From the NCBI GenBank assembly GCA_008638165.1, contig VTPL01000002.1, forward strand, positions 1-43,913: a stretch of 43,913 nt of DNA. The letters are read 5' to 3'. Below, one piece after another: positions 1-9,566 of the stretch. The stretch is from Pelagibacteraceae bacterium (GTDB taxonomy: Bacteria; Pseudomonadota; Alphaproteobacteria; Pelagibacterales; Pelagibacteraceae). The stretch's first letter is position 1, and every line of letters begins with the position of its first letter. A program made the position numbers and the translations under genes. The notes under the pieces are model-generated. The model searched no databases and had not been told where the DNA came from. It saw nothing but the letters and a program-made list of their open reading frames with translations.

Positions 1-2
1 GT

Positions 3-77
3 GAAAAAGAAAATTATGATATTATTGAGAATAATCTTACAAGTATAAAAAACCACATAACAGAGAGAGTAAAATGA
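3..77 (+). CDS. C-terminal end of a truncated upstream CDS (…EKENYDIIENNLTSIKNHITERVK*), function unknown
   Basis: Open frame from the window edge to TGA at 75-77; the stop overlaps the next start codon as ATGA, typical of co-transcribed genes. Confidence 0.45.
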   Translation, partial: EKENYDIIENNLTSIKNHITERVK

Positions 78-559
78 ATTTAAAAGAAAATGACCAAATA
101 CCTAATTCTGAGGTATTTATTTTAGAAAGTAACGAGCCAGTTAAAAAAAGACTACATGACTTACTAAGTGGAAAAAAAGCAGTTGTGTTTGGATTACCTG
201 GGGCCTACACCTCAGTTTGCTCTGCAAAGCATTTGCCAGGTTATGTAAATAATTTTGAACATTATAAAGCAAAAGGTATAGATCATATTATTTGTGTTTC
301 AGTTAATGACCCATTTGTAATGAATGCATGGGGAAAAGAACACAAAGTTGAGGATAAAATTATAATGATGGGTGACCCATTTTTAAATTTTACTAAGTCT
401 ATTGGTGCTGATGTAGATAAAAGCGCTAGGGGTCTTGGAATTCGTTCAAATAGATACACAATGTTAATTGATGATCTTAAAGTAGTTAAATTACAAGAGG
501 AAGACGATACAGGTGCTTGTGAAATATCAGCAGCTGAAAATTTTCTAAAATTAGTTTGA
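74..559 (+). CDS. Peroxiredoxin (Prx5-like, AhpC/TSA superfamily)
   Basis: 161 aa; VVFGLPGAYTSVCSAKHLPGY active-site region and Prx5-type C-terminus. Confidence 0.88.
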   Translation: MNLKENDQIPNSEVFILESNEPVKKRLHDLLSGKKAVVFGLPGAYTSVCSAKHLPGYVNNFEHYKAKGIDHIICVSVNDPFVMNAWGKEHKVEDKIIMMGDPFLNFTKSIGADVDKSARGLGIRSNRYTMLIDDLKVVKLQEEDDTGACEISAAENFLKLV

Positions 560-976
560 TTTAGCCGCGTCTTTTGCAAGAGCGTCAACTTCTTCATTTA
601 AAGTATTGCCAGCGTGGGCTTTAACCCAGTGCCACTCAACGTCATGGGATTGGGTTAATTTATACAAATTTAACCAAAGATCTTTATTTTTTACATCTTC
701 TTTCTTAGATGTTTGCCAATTATTTTTAATCCAATTATGTATCCAATTGGTAATTCCCATTTTAACATATTGAGAATCTGTAAATATTTGAACTTTCTTT
801 TTTTTTGTAATTTTACTTAAAGCGGCGATTGGCGCCATTAATTCCATACGATTATTTGTAGTATTTTTTTCACTGCCACTAATTTTTTCAATTTTTCCAT
901 CATCATTAATTATAGCTGCCCAGCCACCATTACCTGGGTTTTCTAAACAAGAACCATCAGTGTAAATTTCAATCAT
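551..976 (-). CDS. rnhA: Ribonuclease HI
   Basis: 141 aa; MIEIYTDGSCLENPGNGGWAA, NNRMELMA, TDSQYV, WVKAHAGN motifs. Confidence 0.95.
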   Translation of the reverse strand: MIEIYTDGSCLENPGNGGWAAIINDDGKIEKISGSEKNTTNNRMELMAPIAALSKITKKKKVQIFTDSQYVKMGITNWIHNWIKNNWQTSKKEDVKNKDLWLNLYKLTQSHDVEWHWVKAHAGNTLNEEVDALAKDAAKSN

Positions 977-1944
977 TAGTTAAGATAATCTTTAAAGGTT
1001 TTTAATTGCTTGTGAGCTAAAAGTTTTTGATAATATTCTTTAGGATCTTTAATCTTAATAAGTGCAGTTTTTGGTGTATTTGAAAAATCATACAATCTAG
1101 TCAAAAGATATCTAAATGCGGAACCTAAACATAAAATATTTAAATTTCTTTTTTCTTTAGAGGTAAATTTTCTAACTTTTTCATAGCCCTTTATTAGAGA
1201 ATTTATTTTATGTTTATTGATTTTGAATTGATTATTTTTCAGATCAAAACATAGTGCATTGATACATATTGCAACTTCATACATATAATACTCATTTGAG
1301 GCAAAATAAAAATCTATTATGCCAGAAATCTTATTTTTTTTAAAAAAGATATTATCAATAAACAAATCTCCATGAATAATTCCTTGAGGTAAATTAGCTG
1401 GCCATTTTTTATTTATTTCAATTTGAGTTTTTTCAAGATTTTGTTTTATATTTTTAGCAAATTTAATTTTCTTAAAATTTATACTTTTTAGAAGTTTTGG
1501 CATATTTTTCATACCCATTGAATTTTCTCTTTTAATTTTAAATTTATTTGTAATTTTGTGCATTTTTCCAATTATCATTCCAACTTGATAACAATTGTTT
1601 GTAGTCAAAACTTTTTTATCTTTTCCATCTAAAAAAGTGACAATGCAAGCAAGTTTGCCCTTAATTTTTATTAGATATTCGTCCTCTAAATTTTTTATTG
1701 GTTTTGGACAATTTATTTTCTTTGAATTTAATAAATCCATCAATTTCATAAAAAAGGGCACATCTTTATTTGCAACTCTTTTTTCGAATATTGTTAAAAT
1801 ATACTTATTGTTTTTCGTTTTTAATAAATAATTAGTATTTTCTATTCCTTTTTTAATTCCAACGAAGCTGGTAATTTTCTCTATAGGAAAATTTTTATTT
1901 ATACTCAAAATATCTGAATGATTAATTTTAGTATATACAGCCAT
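976..1944 (-). CDS. thrB: Homoserine kinase (ThrB type II, APH-like fold)
   Basis: 322 aa; GIENTNYLL…, IIHGDLFIDNIFF, IIDFYFA motifs; ispH-thrB-rnhA order is common in alphaproteobacteria. Confidence 0.9.
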   Translation of the reverse strand: MAVYTKINHSDILSINKNFPIEKITSFVGIKKGIENTNYLLKTKNNKYILTIFEKRVANKDVPFFMKLMDLLNSKKINCPKPIKNLEDEYLIKIKGKLACIVTFLDGKDKKVLTTNNCYQVGMIIGKMHKITNKFKIKRENSMGMKNMPKLLKSINFKKIKFAKNIKQNLEKTQIEINKKWPANLPQGIIHGDLFIDNIFFKKNKISGIIDFYFASNEYYMYEVAICINALCFDLKNNQFKINKHKINSLIKGYEKVRKFTSKEKRNLNILCLGSAFRYLLTRLYDFSNTPKTALIKIKDPKEYYQKLLAHKQLKTFKDYLN

Positions 1945-2888
1945 TAGTTTAATTTTTTTGGAACATTGAATACAATATCTTCTTTGATAATTTCAACTTC
2001 TTTTATTTCTAATTGGTACTTATTATTTAATTGGTCTAAAAAATTCCTAACTAATATTTCAGGCGCTGATGCCCCAGAGGATACGCCAATAGTTTCACAA
2101 TCATTAATTTTATCAAAGGGAATAACACTTTCTGAGTGGATTAAATGTGAGTCAATGCAACCAGATTTTTTTGCAACCTCAACCAATCTTACAGAGTTAG
2201 ATGAATTCCTGCTGCCAATGACAAAAAACATATCACATTTTTGAGCAATATTTTTTACAGCTTTCTGCCTATTTGTTGTTGCATAGCAAATATCTTCTTT
2301 TACAGGTTCTTTAATATTTGGAAATCTTTTCTTTAAAACCTTAATAATATTTATTGTATCATCAACAGATAAAGTGGTTTGTGTGACATATGCTATTTTA
2401 TCCTCAGATTTTGGTGAATAATTTTCTGCCTCGTTTTCATCTTGAATTAGATCAATTGAACCGTCAGGTAATTGGCCCATAGTTCCTATAACTTCAGGAT
2501 GATTCTTATGGCCAATTAATATCAAATGATATCCTTGTTTATTTAAATTTTCAGCTTCCCTGTGAACTTTAGAAACCAATGGACATGTAGCATCTACATA
2601 TTCCATATTATACTTCATTGCATCTATAGGAACTTTTTTTGGGACACCATGTGCAGAAAATATTACAGGTCTTGTTTTATCTTGAATTTCCTCCAGTTCT
2701 TCAACAAATATTGCACCTTTTGATTTTAAGTCATCAACTACATATTTATTGTGAACAATTTCATGTCTAACATAAACAGGGGCGCCATACTTTTTTAATG
2801 ATTTTTCTACAATCTCGATTGCTCTTTCAACACCAGCACAAAACCCTCTTGGGGCTGATAAAAGTATATTAAGTTTTTTGTTTTTCAT
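1944..2888 (-). CDS. ispH: 4-hydroxy-3-methylbut-2-enyl diphosphate reductase
   Basis: 314 aa; Fe-S cysteines in GFCAGV, DATCPLV and EDICYATTNRQ; HGVPK. Confidence 0.97.
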   Translation of the reverse strand: MKNKKLNILLSAPRGFCAGVERAIEIVEKSLKKYGAPVYVRHEIVHNKYVVDDLKSKGAIFVEELEEIQDKTRPVIFSAHGVPKKVPIDAMKYNMEYVDATCPLVSKVHREAENLNKQGYHLILIGHKNHPEVIGTMGQLPDGSIDLIQDENEAENYSPKSEDKIAYVTQTTLSVDDTINIIKVLKKRFPNIKEPVKEDICYATTNRQKAVKNIAQKCDMFFVIGSRNSSNSVRLVEVAKKSGCIDSHLIHSESVIPFDKINDCETIGVSSGASAPEILVRNFLDQLNNKYQLEIKEVEIIKEDIVFNVPKKLN

Positions 2889-3804
2889 TTTTTTCTAATA
2901 AATATTCCAGCAATATATGAGGAAAGGTTAAAGACGCCAAACCAATAAAGATGACTTTAATAATTGCATCATCAAATATGACTTTAAAATTGATAAAATA
3001 AAGTGAAAGCAATGCTAATAAACCTGTAAGCACTGTTAGAGGAATAGATTTAATTATAAATAATTTGGCTCCATTTAAGAAATTATCTTTATCTAATTCA
3101 AAAATTAAATTCACAATGTGTCTAATAGAATGTAAAAAACAAAAATACACTGTAAAAGCCACAAGAGGTGAAAAATAAAAATTAACCAAAAGAATTGAAG
3201 TGTAATCAATAAAAATTGTTACTTTATTGATTTCATAATTTTTTAAAAATAGATACAAGCATGCTAATGAGCTTAAACTAACACCTATTAAAAATATCTT
3301 TAATTCTTCTAATTTACCCAGCAGAGTATAAAAATTTTCATTCTCTATTAATAATAATTTAAATAACTCTATTGTTTCAGCAAAATTAAAATACAAAGGT
3401 GCAAAAATAATTAAAGAACCTTTTAGTATAAATAATAATTGATTTGTATAACTGGTGTAAGGTATCAAAAATTGAGTGTCTTCCTTACCAAAATGATAAG
3501 CAGCTACAATTAGAAAAATAATTAACAATTGAGCTGGAAAAATAAGCCATAAAATTATGATCAAAGAAGCAATAAAGATATAAGCAATATAAAAATAAAA
3601 AGTATTACTTATATTATAATGACTTAATAATTTTTTACCTTTTAGATGATCTAGAGATCCATGTGTAACGCCAATTAATAATATCAGCAACAAACATCCA
3701 AATGGTGTAATAGAAAAATTAGAAAATATTAGATTTAAAAAAATAAATAAATTAATGATTATAAAAAATATAAAGGAATGAGTTAGATTAATTTTTTTTA
3801 TCAT
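2869..3804 (-). CDS. blh: Brp/Blh-family beta-carotene 15,15'-dioxygenase (retinal-forming)
   Basis: 311 aa multi-TM protein with GVTHGSLDHLKGK and YHFGKEDTQF, following crtI-B-Y. Confidence 0.88.
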   Translation of the reverse strand: MIKKINLTHSFIFFIIINLFIFLNLIFSNFSITPFGCLLLILLIGVTHGSLDHLKGKKLLSHYNISNTFYFYIAYIFIASLIIILWLIFPAQLLIIFLIVAAYHFGKEDTQFLIPYTSYTNQLLFILKGSLIIFAPLYFNFAETIELFKLLLIENENFYTLLGKLEELKIFLIGVSLSSLACLYLFLKNYEINKVTIFIDYTSILLVNFYFSPLVAFTVYFCFLHSIRHIVNLIFELDKDNFLNGAKLFIIKSIPLTVLTGLLALLSLYFINFKVIFDDAIIKVIFIGLASLTFPHILLEYLLEKNEKQKT

Positions 3805-3813
3805 TTAATAAAT

Positions 3814-4878
3814 TTAAAAAAGTTCTTTAAAAAAAGTCCATTTAGGCATTTTGGAAACTATCTGGAAATCCTCTAATATATTACTTTTGTTAGATAAAAA
3901 ATTAATGATAGATGAATTTTTTGAACTGAACATTTTATAAAATATATCTGGCATTTTTTTTGGATTATTTGCTAAAACTTTTAAAAATATTTTATCTAAA
4001 AATTGATATTTATCAGGAATGATTTTTGGTTTTAATTTATGAACATTATCTAAATTTTTTCTTATAAACTTTGAATGTTCTTGAATATTTAGAAAAGTGT
4101 AGCCTGTACTTAATCTTGTCATGCCTCCAGCTGTTCCAATGTCAATTTGATTTAATTTTTTAATGTTTGTTGGATGAAATAATGGAATTGCACCTTTTTC
4201 TCTAAAAAGTACCTTATATTTTTTTATATTTAAGTGATTTTCCAAATAATCTTTTAACTGAGTTTCGTAACTATGAACTGATCTATGATTTAAATTTGAC
4301 AACCAGGTAGTTTCAACAAGTGCATTTTTTTTAGAAAAAGGAAGCGTATAAAAGAAGTGAACATTGTTATCTTGTTCACAATCAAAATCCATTAAATTAA
4401 ATATTTCTTCATCAAAAAAATCTTTTTCAGTTTCAATCTCTACGCCACAAAAGTGTTGCCATAATTTATCATTTGTATTTTCAAAATCTGAAACACTATT
4501 AAAAATCTTTGTATTTTTGACATCAATTTCATTAATATTTTTAAAAAATTCAATATTTGTATTCTTATTTAGAGTTGTTAAAATTTTTTCATAAAATAAA
4601 CCACTATCAATAGTCTGATATGGAGCGAAAGTGCAGTCATGATATTTTGTTTTTTTTGGTAAATTTACTGAAAAATTATTCCAACTTTTTCTTACACAGT
4701 CATCAAAGTTATGATCAAAAACTCTCCAAAAAGACCAAGTTTTATCTTTTTGATATTTGTCCCGTGGTTCAATAATTGCTAGAGATTTTTTTTGAAGCTG
4801 ATTATTTATCTCAAGTTCATAAGCAAGTGATAATCCTGAACAACCACCTCCTATTATTGTATAATCAAATTCTTTCAT
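3814..4878 (-). CDS. crtY: Lycopene beta-cyclase
   Basis: 354 aa; IIGGGCSGLSLAYEL FAD motif, DKTWSFW, GTAGGMTRLSTGYTF. Confidence 0.9.
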   Translation of the reverse strand: MKEFDYTIIGGGCSGLSLAYELEINNQLQKKSLAIIEPRDKYQKDKTWSFWRVFDHNFDDCVRKSWNNFSVNLPKKTKYHDCTFAPYQTIDSGLFYEKILTTLNKNTNIEFFKNINEIDVKNTKIFNSVSDFENTNDKLWQHFCGVEIETEKDFFDEEIFNLMDFDCEQDNNVHFFYTLPFSKKNALVETTWLSNLNHRSVHSYETQLKDYLENHLNIKKYKVLFREKGAIPLFHPTNIKKLNQIDIGTAGGMTRLSTGYTFLNIQEHSKFIRKNLDNVHKLKPKIIPDKYQFLDKIFLKVLANNPKKMPDIFYKMFSSKNSSIINFLSNKSNILEDFQIVSKMPKWTFFKELF

Positions 4879-5716
4879 CTAAATTAATTAATCCGTATAT
4901 ATCTTTATAATTAAGATTATACTTTTCTTTATTATCCTTAATTATCATCAATTTAAAAAAATCATAAATCGAATACACTGTTTCTAAAACTTTTTCTAAA
5001 TTATTTACATAAATTTTTCCTGAATTTTTGTAAGCCTCAAAGCTATTAATCTTCATAATTTTACGTCCTATTTTTCTATAGACTCTTCTTGCAACCAAAA
5101 TTGCAAATCTCAAATTAATTGGAATTTCTTTTATTGAATAAAAAGAATTATCATAGAAAACTTCTGAAATTTTAATTGTAGATTTTATGTCGTCCATTGA
5201 GTGATGAATATAAAATCTATTATTAATGCTATCTTCAATCACATCTCTAGAGATATTAGTAAGTTGCATAGCTACTCCAAGATTGATTGCAGCTTTTAGG
5301 GATGTTATTGTTTTTACACCTAATATTTTGGCCATCATCAAGCCAACAGTTCCAGCTACCCGATAAGAATATAGCAACAAATCTTTTTCAGATTTAAATT
5401 TTACAGTTTCTTTAATATCAGATTCAATTCCGTCAAATAAATCATTTATTACATTTTTTGAAATATCATAATTTTTTTCTAATTCTTTCATGTCTTCGAC
5501 AATAGAATTGTTGGAGTTATTTTTTAAATATAATTGTTTAAAGTCTTTAAACTTTTGTTCTTTACTCGCTATGGTGTCCTGATCATCAGCGATATTATCA
5601 AGAATTCTACAAAAACTATAAAGCTTAGAACAATTTTGATATGTATGTTGAGGTAGAAAAAAACCAGCCCAATTAAAAGATTTAGCATAGATAGACAAAT
5701 AACTCTTTTTAGACAT
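4865..5716 (-). CDS. crtB: Phytoene synthase
   Basis: 283 aa; YSFCRILDNIADD, YSYRVAGTVGLMMA, QLTNISRDVIED. Confidence 0.93.
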   Translation of the reverse strand: MSKKSYLSIYAKSFNWAGFFLPQHTYQNCSKLYSFCRILDNIADDQDTIASKEQKFKDFKQLYLKNNSNNSIVEDMKELEKNYDISKNVINDLFDGIESDIKETVKFKSEKDLLLYSYRVAGTVGLMMAKILGVKTITSLKAAINLGVAMQLTNISRDVIEDSINNRFYIHHSMDDIKSTIKISEVFYDNSFYSIKEIPINLRFAILVARRVYRKIGRKIMKINSFEAYKNSGKIYVNNLEKVLETVYSIYDFFKLMIIKDNKEKYNLNYKDIYGLINLDERI

Positions 5717-7173
5717 TACAGAATTTTATCTAGAACTTTTGCAGATGACAGCACCCCTGGTACTCCTGCGCCTGGATGTGATCCAGCTCCAACAAAATAC
5801 AATCCATTGTAAATCTCCGATTTATTGTGAAATCTAAAATAAGCAGATTGTGTAAATTTAGGCTGAATAGAAAAACCTGATCCATGTTTTGTGTTTAATT
5901 CTTTTTCAAAATAGTCTGGAGTTAAATAAAAATCTTCAACGATATTTTCTCTCAAATCAGGAAGAAGATGTTCTTGCATTTTTTCAATGACAAGATTTTT
6001 GAGTTTTTCACCCTCTGTGCTCCAATCAATTTTAGATTGATTATTTGGAACTGGAACCAAAACGTAAAAACAATCATGATTTGGAGGTGCCATAGATTTA
6101 TCTGTAGCAGTTGGTCTGTGTAGGTAATAACTTATATCGTTGTTTAGTTTTTTATTGTCAAATATATCGTCTAAATGCTCTTTGTATTTATTTCCAAATT
6201 TTATGGTGTGATGTTCTACATTGTTATAAATTTTTTTTGTTCCAAAATAATACACAAATAAACCCATTGAGTATTCCATTCTTCTTTTTTTCCATTTAAA
6301 TAAAAAGTTTTCATTATCTTTGTTTATCATTTTTTCATAAACAGAGGGTGGGTCTGCATTACATATAACATTATTTGCTTCAATGGATTTACCATCACTA
6401 AGTTTAACGCCTATAACATTAGTTTCATGTGTATTAATTTCTAATACTTCTTTACCTTTAATTATCTCAATGCCTTCTTCATTCATTAGTTTCTCTAATC
6501 CTTTTACAATATTTCCTGTACCACCTATGGAATAATGGATTCCCCATTTTTTTTCTAAGTATAAAATTAATCCATAGATTGAAGTTGTGGTGAAAGGATT
6601 ACCACCTACCAATAATGGATGCATACTTAACATTCTTCTTAATTTTTCATTTTTTATATAAGAAGCTACAAGTGAATAAACAGATTTGTAACTTTTAAGG
6701 GCCAACAGAGATGGTAATTGCTTAATCATTGTAAAAGGTTTGTTAAAAGGAACATCTGCTAATTCAATATAACCTTTTTCAAATATCTTTTTTGTAAAAT
6801 TTACTAATCTTGCATAACCTTCAACATCCTCTTTTTCAATTTGTTCTATTTGATTTTTCATTTCATTTTCATTTCCTGAATAATTAAATTTAGAATTGTC
6901 TTCAAAAACAAATTGGTACCAGGTTTTAAGAGGAGTTAGATTTATGTAGTCTTTTGAATTTTTATTAAATAGATTAAATAATTCATCTAATAAGTACGGC
7001 GCTGTAATTACTGTTGGTCCACCATCGAACGTGAAACCATTTCTTTTAAAAACTCTAGCTCTGCCACCAAGATCATTCTGCTTTTCAATTAGTACGACAT
7101 CATGATTTTTTGCTTTTAAGCGAAGTGCTGCTGCAATTCCACCAAATCCAGAACCAATAACAATAGATTTCAT
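5716..7173 (-). CDS. crtI: Phytoene desaturase
   Basis: 485 aa; GSGFGGIAAALRLKAKNHDVVLIEK, GGRARVF, FDGGPTVIT; C-terminal GLYFVGAGSHPGAGVPGVLSSAKV. Confidence 0.95.
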   Translation of the reverse strand: MKSIVIGSGFGGIAAALRLKAKNHDVVLIEKQNDLGGRARVFKRNGFTFDGGPTVITAPYLLDELFNLFNKNSKDYINLTPLKTWYQFVFEDNSKFNYSGNENEMKNQIEQIEKEDVEGYARLVNFTKKIFEKGYIELADVPFNKPFTMIKQLPSLLALKSYKSVYSLVASYIKNEKLRRMLSMHPLLVGGNPFTTTSIYGLILYLEKKWGIHYSIGGTGNIVKGLEKLMNEEGIEIIKGKEVLEINTHETNVIGVKLSDGKSIEANNVICNADPPSVYEKMINKDNENFLFKWKKRRMEYSMGLFVYYFGTKKIYNNVEHHTIKFGNKYKEHLDDIFDNKKLNNDISYYLHRPTATDKSMAPPNHDCFYVLVPVPNNQSKIDWSTEGEKLKNLVIEKMQEHLLPDLRENIVEDFYLTPDYFEKELNTKHGSGFSIQPKFTQSAYFRFHNKSEIYNGLYFVGAGSHPGAGVPGVLSSAKVLDKIL

Positions 7174-7212
7174 AAAGACAATCTATAGTTTTTTAAAAAA
7201 ATTGTAAGGTTA

Positions 7213-7725
7213 TTATGAGTTAATTTTTTTTAACTCTTCTTTTGTTTCATTCAAATTTTTTTGAAACAAGCTATCAAGTTTTGAAGAGTCGACAGATGTG
7301 GTAATTATTTTTTTTACAGAGTCTACAGCAATTTTAATCGATGCATCTTTTATCTCTTTAATTGCATTTTCTTTCATTTGATTAATTTTATTTTCAGCTA
7401 AGTTTTTTTTCAAATCAGATGACTTATGAAATTTGTCATTTAAATCTATAATTAATCTATCGCTATCTTTTTTTGCTTGATCAAGAATTTCATTTTTTAC
7501 GCTTTGAGCTGTATCAAGTTTATTTTGTGCATTATCCAATAATGTTTTTGCTTCTATTCTTAGTTTTTCACTTTCGTCAATTTCATTTTTGATATCTATT
7601 ATTAGTTTGTTAAGGATCTCATTTATTTTATGAGGCACTTTTAGATAGATTAACCCACCAAAAAAAATGACAAAAGAAACTGCTACCCAAAACGTTGAAT
7701 CAATTGCCATAATACTTATCTCCAT
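7213..7725 (-). CDS. atpF: ATP synthase F0 subunit b
   Basis: 170 aa; one N-terminal TM then a long charged helix; position in the F0 operon. Confidence 0.88.
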   Translation of the reverse strand: MEISIMAIDSTFWVAVSFVIFFGGLIYLKVPHKINEILNKLIIDIKNEIDESEKLRIEAKTLLDNAQNKLDTAQSVKNEILDQAKKDSDRLIIDLNDKFHKSSDLKKNLAENKINQMKENAIKEIKDASIKIAVDSVKKIITTSVDSSKLDSLFQKNLNETKEELKKINS

Positions 7726-8290
7726 TTCTCTTAGATAAATCGTCTACAATTGCTGATATACTGCTATTGTTTACCTCAGCACCTATTAATTTTTGAATTA
7801 GTTCTGATGCTGTTTCGATTGCAATTTTATTAATTTTTTCAGGCGCGCCTTTTCTTAGCTGATTAATTTCATCTTCTGCTTTTTTTATTTCCTCATCAAT
7901 TTGTTTATCTAAGACATCTCTTTTTAAATTAATATCTTTTAAGGCTTTTTCTCTAGCTTGATTAAAAATATTTTTTGCTTCGTTTTTACTTTTATTAACT
8001 ATTTCCTCGTACTCTTTTAATTTCGCTTCACTTTCTTCTCTTTGCTTGTCTGCAGCCTCAATATTATCTGAAATTTGTGATTTTCTAGACTCTAAGTTAG
8101 CACTTATTTTTGGCAGTATTAGTTTTGACAAAACGATATACAAAATACCAAAAGTAATGGTTAACCAGAATATTTGAGAAACCCAAAATTCAGGATTTAA
8201 TTGAGGCATACCTCCACTTTCAGCTGCAAAAACTTTCTTTTCTAAAAGAAAGCTAAAAAATACTAACTGAAAAATAATTTTTTTAATCAT
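7700..8290 (-). CDS. ATP synthase F0 subunit b'
   Basis: 196 aa; signal-like N-terminus, then GGMPQLNPEFWVSQIFWL typical of alphaproteobacterial b', then coiled coil. Confidence 0.88.
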   Translation of the reverse strand: MIKKIIFQLVFFSFLLEKKVFAAESGGMPQLNPEFWVSQIFWLTITFGILYIVLSKLILPKISANLESRKSQISDNIEAADKQREESEAKLKEYEEIVNKSKNEAKNIFNQAREKALKDINLKRDVLDKQIDEEIKKAEDEINQLRKGAPEKINKIAIETASELIQKLIGAEVNNSSISAIVDDLSKRNGDKYYGN

Positions 8291-8296
8291 TCAAAT

Positions 8297-8524
8297 TTAA
8301 AATGCAAAAAGAATAATTAAAGCTACTACCAATCCAAAAAGACCAGTTGCTTCTGCAAGTGCAAAACCTAATAATAAGTTTGGAAATTGTTTTTGAGCTG
8401 CAGATGGATTTCTCATCGCACCAGACAAATAATTTCCAAAAATTATTCCAATTCCAACACCGGCACCTGCTAGAGCGATTGCTGCTAGTCCTGCACCGAT
8501 CATTTTTGCTGCTTCTAATTCCAT
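8297..8524 (-). CDS. atpE: ATP synthase F0 subunit c
   Basis: 75 aa hairpin; GAGLAAIALAGAGVGIG…RNPSA…GFALAEATGLFGLVVA, with the ion-binding Glu in helix 2. Confidence 0.97.
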   Translation of the reverse strand: MELEAAKMIGAGLAAIALAGAGVGIGIIFGNYLSGAMRNPSAAQKQFPNLLLGFALAEATGLFGLVVALIILFAF

Positions 8525-8542
8525 TATATCCTCCTATATTAA

Positions 8543-9277
8543 TTAATGGTGTAAATTTAATGCATCATTTAAATAGATGCAGGTTAAGATCGCAAAAACA
8601 TATGCTTGAAGAAAAGCAACTAGTATCTCCAAACCTGTTAAGGCAACCGAAAAACTCAGTGGAAGCCATCCACCAACTATTCCAAGGCTTATTACAAAGC
8701 CTCCGAAAACTTTCATCATAGTATGACCAGCCATCATATTTGCAAATAATCTGACAGATAAGCTTATTGGTCTACTTAAGTAAGAAATTATCTCAATCAC
8801 AACAATAAGTGGAAGCAGTACTGCAGGCACTCCACTAGGGACAAATAATTTCAAATAACCAAATCCATGTTTGATAAAACCTATTATAGTTACGCCTATA
8901 AAAATAAATGCTGCCAGCATAAATGTTACTATGATATGGCTAGTGACAGTGAATGTGTAAGGTATCATACCAAACATATTGCAGAACAAAACAAACATGA
9001 ATAAAGAAAATATAAATGCAAAATAAGGTCTTGCTTTTGAGCCAGCTGTATCTCCAATCATCTTAGAAACAAACGAGTAACTCAGCTCTGCTAATAACTG
9101 AAGTTTATTTGGTAAGATAGAATTTTTCTTTGATCCTAAATTAAAGATTATTAAAATTGCAAGTGTACTAACTACCATGAATAAACTTGCGTTAGTAAAC
9201 GATATATCAAACGCACCTATCTTTATTTCTGGGCCAATTCGATAAACTTCGAATTGTGTCATTGGATTTGCTGCCAT
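8543..9277 (-). CDS. atpB: ATP synthase F0 subunit a
   Basis: 244 aa; SLSVRLFANMMAGH and LEILVAFLQAYVFAILTCIYL. Confidence 0.97.
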   Translation of the reverse strand: MAANPMTQFEVYRIGPEIKIGAFDISFTNASLFMVVSTLAILIIFNLGSKKNSILPNKLQLLAELSYSFVSKMIGDTAGSKARPYFAFIFSLFMFVLFCNMFGMIPYTFTVTSHIIVTFMLAAFIFIGVTIIGFIKHGFGYLKLFVPSGVPAVLLPLIVVIEIISYLSRPISLSVRLFANMMAGHTMMKVFGGFVISLGIVGGWLPLSFSVALTGLEILVAFLQAYVFAILTCIYLNDALNLHH

Positions 9278-9284
9278 AAAAAAT

Positions 9285-9560
9285 CTATTTTTGCATATTT
9301 TTTGCTGATCTGACCACGTTAATTATACCCGCAACCACCCCAACAAAAAAAAATATTAAAATTAACCAGGGTTTAGTACCAAAGGTCTTGTCTAAAATAA
9401 ACCCAATAATTGTCCCAACAGCAACAGCAGAGACCAATTCAGTGCTTAGCTTAAAGGCGGCGCCAATTGAAGACCGGTTTTCATTATTTTCTTTTAGATT
9501 TTTCTTTAAAAGCTTATCTTTTGCAATCTGTAAGCGAGTTTTGAACTGATCTTTTGACAT
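9285..9560 (-). CDS. atpI: AtpI/AtpZ-like F0F1 assembly protein
   Basis: 91 aa; two TM segments, upstream of atpB. Confidence 0.8.
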   Translation of the reverse strand: MSKDQFKTRLQIAKDKLLKKNLKENNENRSSIGAAFKLSTELVSAVAVGTIIGFILDKTFGTKPWLILIFFFVGVVAGIINVVRSAKNMQK

Positions 9561-9566
9561 CCAGTT

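Noticed and set aside
283-597. 104-aa minus-strand ORF opposite peroxiredoxin
   Set aside because: Shadow of a conserved gene; no recognisable family.
2869-7173. Proteorhodopsin or crtE within the retinal cluster
   Set aside because: I looked for a seven-TM rhodopsin or a GGPP synthase among the ORFs and found none; they may be elsewhere in the genome.
7180-7205. ACAAT…TTTTTTTAAAAAA…ATTGT inverted repeat between atpF and crtI as a terminator
   Set aside because: A/T-only core with no loop room and weak outer stem; expected by chance in AT-rich DNA.
8347-8721. 124-aa plus-strand ORF opposite atpE/atpB
   Set aside because: Antisense to strongly conserved F0 genes, low-complexity Leu/His/Gln-rich translation, no recognisable domain.
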